The notes beneath the pieces are model-generated. The model saw only the letters and a program-made list of their open reading frames with translations, was not told where the DNA came from and made no database searches. The position numbers and the translations under genes are program-made. From Acidimicrobiaceae bacterium (lineage in GTDB: Bacteria > Actinomycetota > Acidimicrobiia > Acidimicrobiales > Ilumatobacteraceae): a DNA stretch of 64,000 nt. Positions 55,891 to 64,000 of this stretch are shown here, piece after piece (positions within the stretch are counted from its first letter, which is position 1; the number at the start of each line of letters is the position of its first letter). The stretch lies in the NCBI GenBank assembly GCA_003569125.1, contig BGOG01000002.1:62001-126000 (forward strand). Reading direction: 5' to 3'.

Positions 55891-56442
55891 ATGGGCATTT
55901 GGATCGGTCTGGTTCTGGTTTTTGCGGTGATCACAATCCTGGTGATGATTTACAACTCGCTGGTGGCACGTCGTAATCAAGTCAAGAACGCTTGGGCCCA
56001 AATTGATGTGCAATTAAAACGACGGATTGAATTGATACCAAATCTCGTTGAGACTGTTAAGGGTTATGCAAACTTCGAGCAAAAGACATTGCAAGATGTA
56101 ATTGCGGCTCGAAACACGGCAATGTCGGCACCAAGCACGGCAACCGGTCAGGCAACCGCAGACAACGCACTTTCTGGTGCATTGCGGCAGTTCTTTGCAC
56201 TTTCCGAGGCTTATCCGGATCTTAAAGCCAATGCGAGTTTTTTAAACTTACAAGAAGAACTCAGCAACACCGAGAGTCGTATTGCCTACGCCCGCCAGTT
56301 CTATAACGATGCCGTGCTGGCTTACAACAATTCGGTGCACAGTTTTCCGAGTGTGTTGATTGCTTCGCTTTTCAAATTCGTCGAAAGTGATTCGTTTGAA
56401 GCAACCGATGTCGAAAAGACTGCTCCGAAGGTGCAGTTTTAG
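55891..56442 (+). CDS. lemA: LemA family protein
   Basis: A 183-residue protein with an N-terminal membrane anchor (IWIGLVLVFAVITILVMIYNSLVA) and a four-helix bundle: ARRNQVKNAWAQIDVQLKRRIELIPNLVETVKGYA, LSEAYPDLKANASFLNLQEELSNTESRIAYARQFYNDAVLAYN. LemA and HtpX are commonly encoded together, as here, and probably act in membrane protein quality control. GGAGG at 55881-55885 fixes ATG 55891 as the start (the track uses GTG 55888). Confidence 0.92.
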   Translation: MGIWIGLVLVFAVITILVMIYNSLVARRNQVKNAWAQIDVQLKRRIELIPNLVETVKGYANFEQKTLQDVIAARNTAMSAPSTATGQATADNALSGALRQFFALSEAYPDLKANASFLNLQEELSNTESRIAYARQFYNDAVLAYNNSVHSFPSVLIASLFKFVESDSFEATDVEKTAPKVQF

Positions 56443-56469
56443 AGCTCGTCTTATAGTCACTGGCTGATC

Positions 56470-57375
56470 ATGTACGACCTAATTGCATCAAACAAACGGC
56501 GTTCGGTATTTTTGCTTGTGGGTTTTTCTTTGCTTCTTGGCGTAGTTGGCGTTGCCGCCGGTTTGGTTTTGGGTAATCCTGCAGTTGGCACAATATTTGC
56601 GTTGATTGTTTCTGGTTTCATGTCGACCGTCTCATATTGGAAGTCAGACACAATTGCTTTGAGAGTGAGTCGCGCCAGACCCGCCGATGAAGTTACATAT
56701 AAACGTCTGCATAACTTGGTCGAGGGTTTGTGCATCGCTGGTGGTTTGCCAAAACCGCGTCTGTATGTGATTGATGATGAGGCGCCAAATGCTTTTGCGA
56801 CGGGTCGAAATCCAAAACATGCTGCGGTTGCCGTTACATCTGGGTTGCTAGAAAAACTAGATCGTGTCGAACTTGAAGGAGTGTTGGCTCACGAACTTTC
56901 GCATATCAAAAATTACGATATTTTGGTTTCTACACTTGCGGTGACGCTCGTCGGTGCCGTTGCACTACTAACCGATTTCGCCATTCGCATGATGTGGTGG
57001 AACGGTGGGCGAGTGAGCCGCAGCAATGACCGTCGCAATTCTTCGAATCCGCTGGCTTTTATTGGCTTCGCGTTGTTGATAATTGCGCCTCTTGTGGCAC
57101 GAATGATGCAGGCGACAATCAGTCGGCGGCGTGAAACTTTGGCAGATGTGTCAGCATGTCAACTCACTAGATATCCGCCCGGTTTAATTTCGGCGCTTGA
57201 GAAACTTCAGGCTGACAGCACCGTCACCCACTCGGCGAGCATGGCTACGGCACATATGTGGATCGAGCAACCGCTGTCTGGCGTCAACGATTCAGGTAAA
57301 CTTGCGGGGTTCCATAAACTGTTCAACACCCACCCACCACTGTCAGAACGAATTGCTTTATTAAGGGAGATATAA
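56470..57375 (+). CDS. htpX: HtpX-like M48 zinc metalloprotease
   Basis: An integral membrane protease that degrades damaged membrane proteins. The 301-residue protein has two N-terminal helices, the cofactor site HELSH (His141, Glu142, His145) in EGVLAHELSHIKNYDILVS, two further helices, and the downstream RRRETLADVSACQLTRYP with the third zinc ligand region. It ends with THPPLSERIALL, the family signature. It follows lemA by 27 bp and precedes the DUF3048 gene by 1 bp. Confidence 0.92.
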   Translation: MYDLIASNKRRSVFLLVGFSLLLGVVGVAAGLVLGNPAVGTIFALIVSGFMSTVSYWKSDTIALRVSRARPADEVTYKRLHNLVEGLCIAGGLPKPRLYVIDDEAPNAFATGRNPKHAAVAVTSGLLEKLDRVELEGVLAHELSHIKNYDILVSTLAVTLVGAVALLTDFAIRMMWWNGGRVSRSNDRRNSSNPLAFIGFALLIIAPLVARMMQATISRRRETLADVSACQLTRYPPGLISALEKLQADSTVTHSASMATAHMWIEQPLSGVNDSGKLAGFHKLFNTHPPLSERIALLREI

Positions 57376-57376
57376 A

Positions 57377-58459
57377 ATGAAAAGTCAATCAACTCGTGTG
57401 CGCAATTCGGGACTCGCCTCGATCGTCGTATTTGGCTTGATCGTCGCAAGTTGTGGTGGTAAATCTGACACTGCCGCAACACTGCCGGTTGAAGAAATAG
57501 TCACGACGACAGTCCCTGAAACTACGACCACGACGACAATTCCAGTTGTTGTAAACCCGCTGACTGGCACGCCAGCAGCAGATGAGACGATTCTTGGTCG
57601 ACCAGCACTGATCGTGAAAATCGACAACCACCCTCAGGCGCGCCCGCAGTGGGGATTGAACCAAGCCGATTTGGTGTTCGAAGAAAATGTCGAGCAACTG
57701 ACTCGTTTTGCAGCGATTTTTCATTCACAAGGCAGTGACCCTGTAGGGCCAATTCGCAGTGGTCGTATTCAGGACATCGACCTATTGGGCTCGCTCAATC
57801 ATCCACTTTTTGCATGGAGCGGTGGTAACTCAAAAGTTACCTCGGCGATTCGCAAGTCATGGCTCGTCGACTTGAGTCACTCGGTTGCCAACGAGAAGGG
57901 CGGCTACCGTCGCGAGTCAAGTCGTAATGCGCCGCACAACCTGCTCGCAGAAACCACAAAACTTTGGTCTCTGGCACCTGAAGACTCCAAGCCTCCGCTA
58001 CCTCAATTTGAATATCGCAAAGCAGATGAAGCAGTCACCACGGCTTCAAAGCCTGCCGCTGCGGTCAAAATTTCGATGGATGGTGTCGACGTGATGTGGG
58101 AGTGGAGCCCAGATCTTTTGACTTTCGTTCGCTCGCAAGGCGACAAACCGCATGTTGACATGCAAGATGTGCGCGTCAATGCGCAAAACGTCGTGGTGAT
58201 GTCGGTTGTCTACGGAAAATCTGGTTCGAGCCCGGTTGCTAAGTCTGTCGGAAGTGGAGAAGTTTGGGTCTACACAGCAGGGGTTTTGGTGCAAGGGTCA
58301 TGGGAGCGAACCGATCCAGAGTTGCCTTTCGTCTACAAAGATATAAATGGTCAGGTAATCAAATTCACACCTGGTCGTACATGGATAGAAGTGATACGCG
58401 CGAAGTCGGCGATTAACATTGCGCCAGGCGAAGATATCAAGAAGGCAAAGTACCCGTGA
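57377..58459 (+). CDS. DUF3048 lipoprotein
   Basis: A 360-residue exported lipoprotein of the DUF3048 (YerB-type) family. The signal peptide is followed by the lipobox VASC, so Cys26 is the lipidated residue after LspA cleavage. A Thr-rich linker (TTTVPETTTTTTIPVV) leads to the N-terminal domain LIVKIDNHPQARPQWGLNQADLVFEENVEQLTRFAAIFHSQ and GPIRSGRIQDIDLLGSLNHP, then the C-terminal half. Function is unknown; a cell-surface or wall-related role is assumed. ATG starts two bases after the htpX stop. Confidence 0.88.
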   Translation: MKSQSTRVRNSGLASIVVFGLIVASCGGKSDTAATLPVEEIVTTTVPETTTTTTIPVVVNPLTGTPAADETILGRPALIVKIDNHPQARPQWGLNQADLVFEENVEQLTRFAAIFHSQGSDPVGPIRSGRIQDIDLLGSLNHPLFAWSGGNSKVTSAIRKSWLVDLSHSVANEKGGYRRESSRNAPHNLLAETTKLWSLAPEDSKPPLPQFEYRKADEAVTTASKPAAAVKISMDGVDVMWEWSPDLLTFVRSQGDKPHVDMQDVRVNAQNVVVMSVVYGKSGSSPVAKSVGSGEVWVYTAGVLVQGSWERTDPELPFVYKDINGQVIKFTPGRTWIEVIRAKSAINIAPGEDIKKAKYP

Positions 58460-58533
58460 TCAGCAAGTTTTTAAGTTAGACCGCTTGGTACTTTTGGTTA
58501 CGATTATTAACAACGACGCTAAAGGTGCAAAAA

Positions 58534-59426
58534 ATGGCAAAGAGTGAAGTGAGCAAAACCGGTTCAATGGTTGTTAAGCGCGGTTTGGCAGAAATGCTCA
58601 AAGGCGGCGTAATCATGGACGTCGTCAATGCTGAACAAGCAAAAATCGCCGAAGATTCGGGTGCCTGTGCAGTGATGGCTCTTGAGCGAGTGCCAGCAGA
58701 TATTCGTCGCGATGGTGGCGTGGCGCGAATGAGTGATCCTGAAATGATCGAAAAGATTCAAGCAGTTGTCTCGATACCGGTGATGGCAAAAGCGCGCATT
58801 GGTCACTTTGTTGAAGCACAAGTTTTAGAGTCTTTGGGTGTCGACTTCATTGACGAAAGCGAAGTTTTAACGCCTGCAGACGAGTCGCATCACATCGACA
58901 AACTCGCATTCAAGTCACCGTTTGTTTGTGGTGCGACAAATCTCGGTGAGGCGTTGCGTCGCATCAGTGAAGGTGCCGCCCTGATTCGTTCAAAAGGTGA
59001 GGCTGGCACTGGCAACATCGTTGAAGCGGTTCGACATTTACGGTCGATAATTGGCGACATTCGCAAGATCACTCAGCCGATTCTGCCGAGTTGTTTGAAT
59101 GGGCAAAGAGACTTCAAGCGCCATTGCCTTTGGTGCAAGAAATTGCCGAGAGTGGTTGGTTGCAAGTGCCGTTATTTTGTGCCGGCGGTATCGCTACTCC
59201 AAGTGACGCCGCTTTGGCGATGCAACTTGGTGCCGAAGCTGTTTTCGTCGGCTCCGGAATATTCAAGAGCGATGACCCGATGCCGCGCGCACGGGCAATC
59301 GTCGAAGCGACGACTCATTTTAGAGATGCCGAGATAATTGCAAAAGTTAGTCGCAACTTGGGCGCGCCGATGACCGGAATCGGCATGGACAATATTCAAG
59401 AGCGTTTCGCAGAGCGTGGCTGGTGA
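58534..59426 (+). CDS. pdxS: pyridoxal 5'-phosphate synthase subunit PdxS (frame break)
   Basis: The TIM-barrel synthase that makes PLP from ribose 5-phosphate, glyceraldehyde 3-phosphate and ammonia from PdxT. Motifs: [66 protein letters not shown] and [41 protein letters not shown]. The frame breaks after RKITQ. The other frame gives [27 protein letters not shown] then [29 protein letters not shown], ending at 59426. One G lost near 59075 explains it. ATG 58534 is preferred; GTG 58525 is possible. Confidence 0.93.
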
Positions 59427-59444
59427 GCGACTCGAGGCCTCCAG

Positions 59445-60041
59445 GTGGTCGGTGTCTCGCGGAATAAGTCTGCAAAAAAAATTGGTGTTCTAGCCCTACA
59501 AGGTGCCTTCGCTAGTCATCAAAAAGTTTTTCATAAATTATCTGTTGATGCGGTTGAAGTTCGCACACCCACAGATCTCGAAAAAGTTGACGCTCTTGTC
59601 ATGCCAGGTGGAGAGTCGACGACGATGTCGCAGTTGCTCGAGTCGTCACAATTATTTGATCCGATCAAAAATCGCCTCAAAGATGGTCTGCCAGTTTTCG
59701 GCACATGTGCCGGCATGATTTTGCTTGCTAAAAATATTCTGGATGGTCGAGATGATCAATTGTCTTTTGACGCGATCGAAATTGACGTGCAACGCAACGC
59801 ATATGGACGTCAGATCGACAGTTTTGAGGCGGAGATCGACATTGACTCGTTAGATCAACCGTTTCATGCGGTTTTCATTCGGGCGCCGCGAATCGTCTCG
59901 CTTGGGTCGCAAGTACAGGCATTGGCATATTGTGGAGATGATGTCGTGTTGGCGCAACAAGACAATATTTTGGTCGCCTCATTTCATCCAGAGTTAGCCA
60001 ACGATGTTCGATTACATGAATTGTTTTTGAAAGGGGTTTAG
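59445..60041 (+). CDS. pdxT: PdxT glutaminase of PLP synthase
   Basis: Releases ammonia from glutamine for PdxS. A 198-residue class I amidotransferase with KKIGVLALQGAFASHQ, the PGGESTTM motif, the nucleophile in FGTCAGMILLAK, and the catalytic His/Glu in SFHPELAND. GTG start at 59445 (an alternative is GTG 59451). It is intact and follows pdxS by 18 bp; yebC follows after 2 bp. Confidence 0.93.
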   Translation: MVGVSRNKSAKKIGVLALQGAFASHQKVFHKLSVDAVEVRTPTDLEKVDALVMPGGESTTMSQLLESSQLFDPIKNRLKDGLPVFGTCAGMILLAKNILDGRDDQLSFDAIEIDVQRNAYGRQIDSFEAEIDIDSLDQPFHAVFIRAPRIVSLGSQVQALAYCGDDVVLAQQDNILVASFHPELANDVRLHELFLKGV

Positions 60042-60043
60042 AA

Positions 60044-60790
60044 ATGTCGGGTCACTCTAAATGGGCAACGATCAAACACAAGAAAGCCGCGATTGACAAG
60101 GTTCGCGGTAAAACTTTCGCCAAGTTGTCGCGATTGCTCGAAGTCGCCGCGCGCGAAGGTGGCGGAGACGTGGCTGTAAATGCAGCGCTGCGAACGGTTG
60201 TCGCCAAAGCCAAATCTGCACAGATGACGAACGACGCGATCGAGCGTGCGATCAAACGGGGCATGGGCGAAACCGACGGAAAGGTTTACGAGTCGGTGAC
60301 CTACGAGGCGTATGCCCCCGGTGGAGTAGCGATGTTGATCGACATTCTCACCGATAATCGCAATCGAACGGCGGCTGATGTGCGGATAATTTTTTCGAAG
60401 CAAGGCGGTTCAATGGCAGCGCCGGGCGCGGTCGGTTGGCAGTTTTCGCGCAAGGGTGTGATCTTGGTTTCGAAATCTGTGAGCGAAGACGATTTAATGA
60501 CGGTCGGGCTCGACCACGGTCTAGAAGACATCACCGCTGACGAAGAAATGTGGCACGTAACCTGTGATCCAAGTCAGGTATGGGATTTGAAGAATTCACT
60601 CGAGGCGGCAAAAATATCCGTCAACTCGGCGACGACGACGATGCTCTCGGCGAATACAGTTGAAGTCACGAATCCAGATGAGGCCAAGGCGATTCTCAAG
60701 ATCATGCATGAACTCGACGACAACGATGATGTGCAAGATGTCTACGCGAATTTCGATATTTCTGAAAAGTTAATGGAAGAGGTGGGGTAA
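60044..60790 (+). CDS. yebC: YebC/TACO1 family protein
   Basis: A conserved 248-residue protein beginning [36 protein letters not shown], with [20 protein letters not shown] and [28 protein letters not shown]. Known as a predicted transcription factor and, more recently, a translation factor that helps ribosomes on proline-rich stretches. Position before ruvC is typical across bacteria. Intact. Overlaps the next gene by one base (TAATG). Confidence 0.94.
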   Translation: MSGHSKWATIKHKKAAIDKVRGKTFAKLSRLLEVAAREGGGDVAVNAALRTVVAKAKSAQMTNDAIERAIKRGMGETDGKVYESVTYEAYAPGGVAMLIDILTDNRNRTAADVRIIFSKQGGSMAAPGAVGWQFSRKGVILVSKSVSEDDLMTVGLDHGLEDITADEEMWHVTCDPSQVWDLKNSLEAAKISVNSATTTMLSANTVEVTNPDEAKAILKIMHELDDNDDVQDVYANFDISEKLMEEVG

Positions 60791-61265
60791 TGACCGGCGA
60801 ATCAACAATTGAAGTTGGTAGCAAAGCGCCAGATTTCAATTTGCCTGGCACTGGCGGCAAAAATTATTCGCTGTCGCAATTTCGTGGCGTGACGGTCGTG
60901 CTCGTGTTCTATCCTGGTGATTCGACCGCGGTCTGCACGAAGCAGTTGTGTTCATACAACAATGAACTAGAGCAGTTTTCGAAAGTTGGTTCGCAAGTAC
61001 TGGCAATTTCCCATCAAGACATGCAAAGTCACGACAAGTTTGCGGGCAAGCACAAATTTGGGTTTCCGTTGCTTTCCGATCCTGATAAGAAAGTGCTTGG
61101 CGATTACGGGGTCGTTGGCTTCGCCGGTCTGCCGAGGCGAAGTGTTTTTGTGATTGATCCAAATGGAATCGTCAGATATGTGCATCGGGCGCTTGTGGGG
61201 TCACTTATCGACCTGTCAAAGAGCTGATTGAAGCGGTCGCCAATGCCCAGGCAGGTATCCAGTAA
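60790..61265 (+). CDS. peroxiredoxin, Bcp/AhpE-like (frame break near the 3' end)
   Basis: Reduces hydrogen peroxide and organic peroxides. Motifs: [25 protein letters not shown] and [25 protein letters not shown], where the first Cys in TAVCTKQLC is the peroxidatic Cys and the second may resolve it within the CxxxxC spacing. The tail in frame reads SLIDLSKS; the other frame gives [21 protein letters not shown] and stops at 61263-61265. One G lost near 61200 explains it. The usual catalytic Thr/Ser position holds Ser-Thr. It precedes ruvC by 10 bp. Confidence 0.88.
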
Positions 61266-61275
61266 CCTTGAACAT

Positions 61276-61839
61276 ATGTTCGCTCGGTCAACAGACAGCG
61301 TCAATCAGGTAAATAATCTCAAGTCATCGGTTGTTCTTGGCATCGACCCCGGTTTAACAAGGTGTGGCTACGCAGTTTTAGAGGTTCAAGGTGCGACAAA
61401 AATTTCGATGCGCGCGCTTGGTGTTTTGCGCACGAGTCCAGATCAAGCATTGCCGCAGCGACTCGCCGAAATTAGTTTAGAAATTGAAGAATTGTTGGAC
61501 GAGTATCTACCGTCGGTCGTGGCGGTAGAACACATTTTTTTTCAATCCAATGTGCGCACTGCAATGAGCGTCGGTCAAGTTAGTGGTTTGGCACTGAGTG
61601 CCGCTGCACGCCGAGGTCTACAAGTCGAGCAGTACACACCAAACCAAGTGAAACTTGCGATCACTGGTTGGGGCTCGGCAGATAAAGCGCAAGTGCAAAA
61701 GATGGTCAAGCAGCGACTCGGTCTAAATACGATTCCGAAACCTGCGGATGCCGCGGATGCCGCAGCGATTGCTTTGTGCCATATTGCCTCAAGTAGCTTG
61801 GCGCAAAAAATCACCGAGGCTAAAGTGCGGTCGGCATGA
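61276..61839 (+). CDS. ruvC: RuvC Holliday junction resolvase
   Basis: Cuts four-way junctions made by recombination. The 187-residue RNase H-fold nuclease has VLGIDPGLTRCGYAVLE, VVAVEHIFFQSNVRTAMSVGQ, and KPADAADAAAIALCHI; the acidic residues in these three blocks bind catalytic metal. ATG 61276 is chosen; the track start (61228) would overlap the peroxiredoxin tail. It overlaps ruvA by 4 bp (ATGA). Confidence 0.93.
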   Translation: MFARSTDSVNQVNNLKSSVVLGIDPGLTRCGYAVLEVQGATKISMRALGVLRTSPDQALPQRLAEISLEIEELLDEYLPSVVAVEHIFFQSNVRTAMSVGQVSGLALSAAARRGLQVEQYTPNQVKLAITGWGSADKAQVQKMVKQRLGLNTIPKPADAADAAAIALCHIASSSLAQKITEAKVRSA

Positions 61840-62423
61840 TTGGCTCATTGCGCGGAACAATTCTCGAACGAACGACTGAATCAACAGTGTTGATCGAGGC
61901 CAACGGAGTCGGATATTTGGTGCATGTAACACCACGAACTCTCGGTGAACTTGAGCCGACGACGACTGCATTTGTTCATATTCATCATCATGTTCGTGAA
62001 GACACGCAAACTCTTTACGGTTTTCTCGACAGGGATGAGCGGCGCTGTTTTGAAATTTTGATCGCCACCCACGGAGTCGGGCCGAACATGGCAATGACGA
62101 TCTTGGCGACACATTCGCCGAGGGCGTTGGTCGACATCGTTGCCGGCTCGGATATTCCGGCATTGACACTCGTTTCGGGGGTCGGCAAAAAAACAGCAGA
62201 GCGACTGTTGATCGAATTAAAGAGTCGATTGCACCTCAATATTTTGGAGGCCAGCAACACTTTGAATGGTCCATCTAGCATCGGCGATGTGCGTGATGCA
62301 CTTTCTGGGCTTGGCTATTCAAGCGAAGAGATTCGTGATGTGCTTCGAGAGATGTCTGCGACCAACGACTCAGAGGCAATGTTGCGTGAAGCACTGACCA
62401 TGTTGGGTGCTCGCCGTGCGTGA
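61836..62423 (+). CDS. ruvA: RuvA Holliday junction DNA-binding subunit
   Basis: Forms the tetramer that holds the junction and recruits RuvB. The 195-residue protein has an N-terminal OB fold ([36 protein letters not shown]), two helix-hairpin-helix motifs ([14 protein letters not shown] and [20 protein letters not shown]), and the flexible C-terminal domain ([22 protein letters not shown]) that binds RuvB. It overlaps ruvB by 8 bp if ruvB starts at GTG 62416. Confidence 0.94.
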   Translation: MIGSLRGTILERTTESTVLIEANGVGYLVHVTPRTLGELEPTTTAFVHIHHHVREDTQTLYGFLDRDERRCFEILIATHGVGPNMAMTILATHSPRALVDIVAGSDIPALTLVSGVGKKTAERLLIELKSRLHLNILEASNTLNGPSSIGDVRDALSGLGYSSEEIRDVLREMSATNDSEAMLREALTMLGARRA

Positions 62424-63435
62424 AGAATTTACTGATCCTGCCTTAACGACAGACCCCGCAGATCACGACGACATTGGTCTGCGCCCCAAATCGTTGGGTG
62501 ATTTCGTTGGTCAACGCGAACTAAAAGAGCATCTCGGCATCGTGCTTGAAGCCGCTCGCAAACGAGAACAATCTGCCGACCATATTTTGCTGGCTGGGCC
62601 ACCGGGTCTGGGTAAAACAACGATGGCGGGCATCGTCGCCAGTGAGATGTCGGCCAAGATTCACATCACGTCTGGTCCGGCACTTGAGCGGGCTGGAGAT
62701 CTGGCGGCGATTCTGACAAAACTTGATGTCAATGATGTTTTGTTCATCGATGAAATCCATCGGCTCTCGCGCCAAGTTGAAGAGATTCTTTATCCGGCAA
62801 TGGAAGATTTTCAAATCGACATCGTCGTCGGCAAAGGTGCCTCGGCGTCGTCTATTCGGCTGACCTTGCCGAGATTCACCTTGATCGGTGCGACAACTCG
62901 TACGGGCATGATCACTGGTCCGCTTCGCGATCGTTTCGGTCTCGTCGCACGACTTGATTTTTATGAGGTCGACGAACTCGAACTGATCGTGCAACGCACG
63001 GCACGAATTTTGAAAGTGCCAATCAACACAGATGGTGCCCACGAAATTGCGCGTCGATCGCGCGGAACCCCTCGAATCGCCAATCGTCTGTTGCGTCGTG
63101 TGCGTGACCATGCCGAGGTTCGCGGCGATGGTCAAGTGACGCAGATCAGTGCTCGCCAAGCGCTCGAAGTTTTCGGTGTCGACGATTTGGGTTTAGACAA
63201 AGTCGATCGGGCAATTCTGTCGGCTTTGTGTCGACAATTTGGCGGCGGGCCGGTTGGCTTATCGACTTTGGCGATTTCGGTCAGCGAGCAAACAGAAACA
63301 ATCGAAGATGTCTATGAGCCGTTCTTGATTCAGCAAGGTTTATTGGCGCGCACCCCGCGCGGTCGAGTAGCGATGCCATTGGCGTGGCGCCACATTGGCG
63401 AAACTCCGCCCGCATCACCGCCAGAATTATTCTAA
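62416..63435 (+). CDS. ruvB: RuvB Holliday junction branch-migration ATPase
   Basis: The hexameric AAA+ motor that drives branch migration. 339 residues: [20 protein letters not shown], Walker [17 protein letters not shown], Walker [47 protein letters not shown] sensor and [16 protein letters not shown] arginine region, and a winged-helix end ([22 protein letters not shown]). The GTG at 62416 is preferred over GTG 62407 because it gives a shorter overlap with ruvA. Confidence 0.95.
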   Translation: MREEFTDPALTTDPADHDDIGLRPKSLGDFVGQRELKEHLGIVLEAARKREQSADHILLAGPPGLGKTTMAGIVASEMSAKIHITSGPALERAGDLAAILTKLDVNDVLFIDEIHRLSRQVEEILYPAMEDFQIDIVVGKGASASSIRLTLPRFTLIGATTRTGMITGPLRDRFGLVARLDFYEVDELELIVQRTARILKVPINTDGAHEIARRSRGTPRIANRLLRRVRDHAEVRGDGQVTQISARQALEVFGVDDLGLDKVDRAILSALCRQFGGGPVGLSTLAISVSEQTETIEDVYEPFLIQQGLLARTPRGRVAMPLAWRHIGETPPASPPELF

Positions 63436-63447
63436 AATTTTACCGTT

Positions 63448-64000
63448 GTGCGACTAGAAGATTTTGATTATCAGTTACCCCATGAACTGATCGCCCAGAC
63501 GCCGATTGAGCCGCGAGATTCGGCGCGGTTGCTAGTTGATAACGGCACCGAGAATCCCAGCCATAAACATGTCAGTGACTTTCTCGAGTTTTGCCACGAA
63601 GGCGATGTGCTGGTTGTTAATGACACAAAAGTGATTCCGGCGCGACTTCGATTATTGCGCCAAACCGGTGGTGGTGCCGAAGTCTTGTTGCTCGAGCGCC
63701 ATGATTCGTCGCAAGAAACTTGGGAGGCGTTGATTCGACCCGCCAAGCGTCTGAAACTCGGAGAGATTTTGTATGCCAGCGATGGCACTGCACTCGTTCG
63801 CATCGGCGAGCGAACAATCGCCGGGGACACTTTTTTGGTGAGTTTGTTGAAGGCGAGCGACAGTGTCGAAGATTTACTTGGCAAATATGGTGAGATGCCT
63901 TTGCCACCGTATATCAGCACGCGGCTTTCACAACCAGATCGTTATCAGACGATTTATGCAAAGCGGCCGACATCGGCGGCCGCGCCAACTGCCGGCTTGC
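63448..64000 (+). CDS. queA: QueA, S-adenosylmethionine:tRNA ribosyltransferase-isomerase (partial)
   Basis: Transfers the ribosyl group of S-adenosylmethionine to preQ1 in tRNA to give epoxyqueuosine, the substrate of QueG. GTG 63448 opens a frame to the window edge without a stop, which is why the ORF track lacks it. The start VRLEDFDYQLPHELIAQTPIEPRDSARLLV, HEGDVLVVNDTKVIPARL, TWEALIRPAKRLKLGE and SAAAPTAGL all match QueA. About 184 codons are present, roughly half the enzyme. It lies 12 bp after ruvB. Confidence 0.93.
   Translation, partial: MRLEDFDYQLPHELIAQTPIEPRDSARLLVDNGTENPSHKHVSDFLEFCHEGDVLVVNDTKVIPARLRLLRQTGGGAEVLLLERHDSSQETWEALIRPAKRLKLGEILYASDGTALVRIGERTIAGDTFLVSLLKASDSVEDLLGKYGEMPLPPYISTRLSQPDRYQTIYAKRPTSAAAPTAGL

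Noticed and set aside
1-64000. tRNA or rRNA genes, insertion sequences, prophage, integrase or attachment sites
   Set aside because: No gap is large enough for an rRNA gene, no cloverleaf was recognised in the gaps, and no transposase or integrase motif was found in any frame.

Overview
The window looks like a compact actinobacterial chromosome segment, most likely from the class Acidimicrobiia (an Ilumatobacter-like freshwater or marine lineage; this placement is inference). Reasons: base composition near 50% G+C by eye, many GTG starts and 4-bp ATGA/GTGA overlaps, and a gene set typical of Actinobacteria. That set includes phosphatidylinositol mannoside (PIM) synthesis, mycothiol ligase MshC, F420 enzymes, the proteasome activator Bpa, SepF, MraZ, an InhA-type enoyl reductase and a eukaryote-like IleS. 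Gene order matches known actinobacterial blocks: dcw cluster - ftsZ - yggS - sepF - yggT - ileS - DksA-like - lspA - rluD - dnaE, and thrS - HIT - pgsA - patA - pimA - pdxS - pdxT - yebC - ruvCAB.

Layout. 0-4 kb: a small Cys-rich protein, queG, then pimB', an SRPBCC protein and glucokinase. 4-6.6 kb (minus strand): glpK, an inositol-phosphatase family gene and a small membrane protein. 6.6-12 kb: dinB, a DUF3040 protein, a second ROK kinase, an acyl-CoA dehydrogenase, a small conserved protein, an HNH nuclease and a lipoate-ligase-like protein. 12-28.9 kb: the division and cell-wall (dcw) cluster, with phased MraZ boxes before mraZ and a large structured leader RNA before rsmH, followed by ftsL, ftsI, murE, mraY, murD, ftsW, murG-murC (apparent fusion), murB-ftsQ (fusion), ftsZ, yggS, sepF and yggT. 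28.9-35 kb: ileS, a hidden Lys-rich protein, a DksA-like protein with 13 copies of KKKLEL, lspA and rluD. 35-41 kb: an Rrf2 regulator, a phosphodiesterase-like protein, bpa, dnaE and an unknown protein. 41-46.4 kb: a nitroreductase and, on the minus strand, a YyaL-type protein, a secreted subtilase and an InhA-like reductase. 46.4-49 kb: npdG, mshC and a PlsC-like acyltransferase. 49-58.5 kb: thrS and the PIM operon, with an antisense LLM oxidoreductase between patA and pimA, then lemA, htpX and a DUF3048 lipoprotein. 58.5-64 kb: pdxS, pdxT, yebC, a peroxiredoxin, ruvCAB and a queA gene cut by the window edge.

How the genes work together. The dcw block covers most of lipid II synthesis (MurB-E, MraY, MurG), its polymerisation and cross-linking (FtsW, FtsI) and the Z-ring (FtsZ, SepF, FtsQ, FtsL); murF is missing from its usual place. 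PgsA, PimA, PimB' and PatA together make acylated PIM lipids. QueG and QueA sit at opposite ends of the window and are two steps of queuosine synthesis.

A strong technical signal runs through the window. About 19 single-frame breaks fall in 16 conserved genes, including ftsZ, ftsW, ftsI, rsmH and pdxS. Most are explained by losing one base from a short homopolymer. This points to uncorrected sequencing indels rather than gene decay. I therefore give reconstructed gene spans and say so in each entry. It also means that apparent gene fusions should be checked. The most interesting items are the MurB-FtsQ fusion with its long acidic linker, the Lys-rich pair downstream of ileS, and the leader RNA of rsmH.
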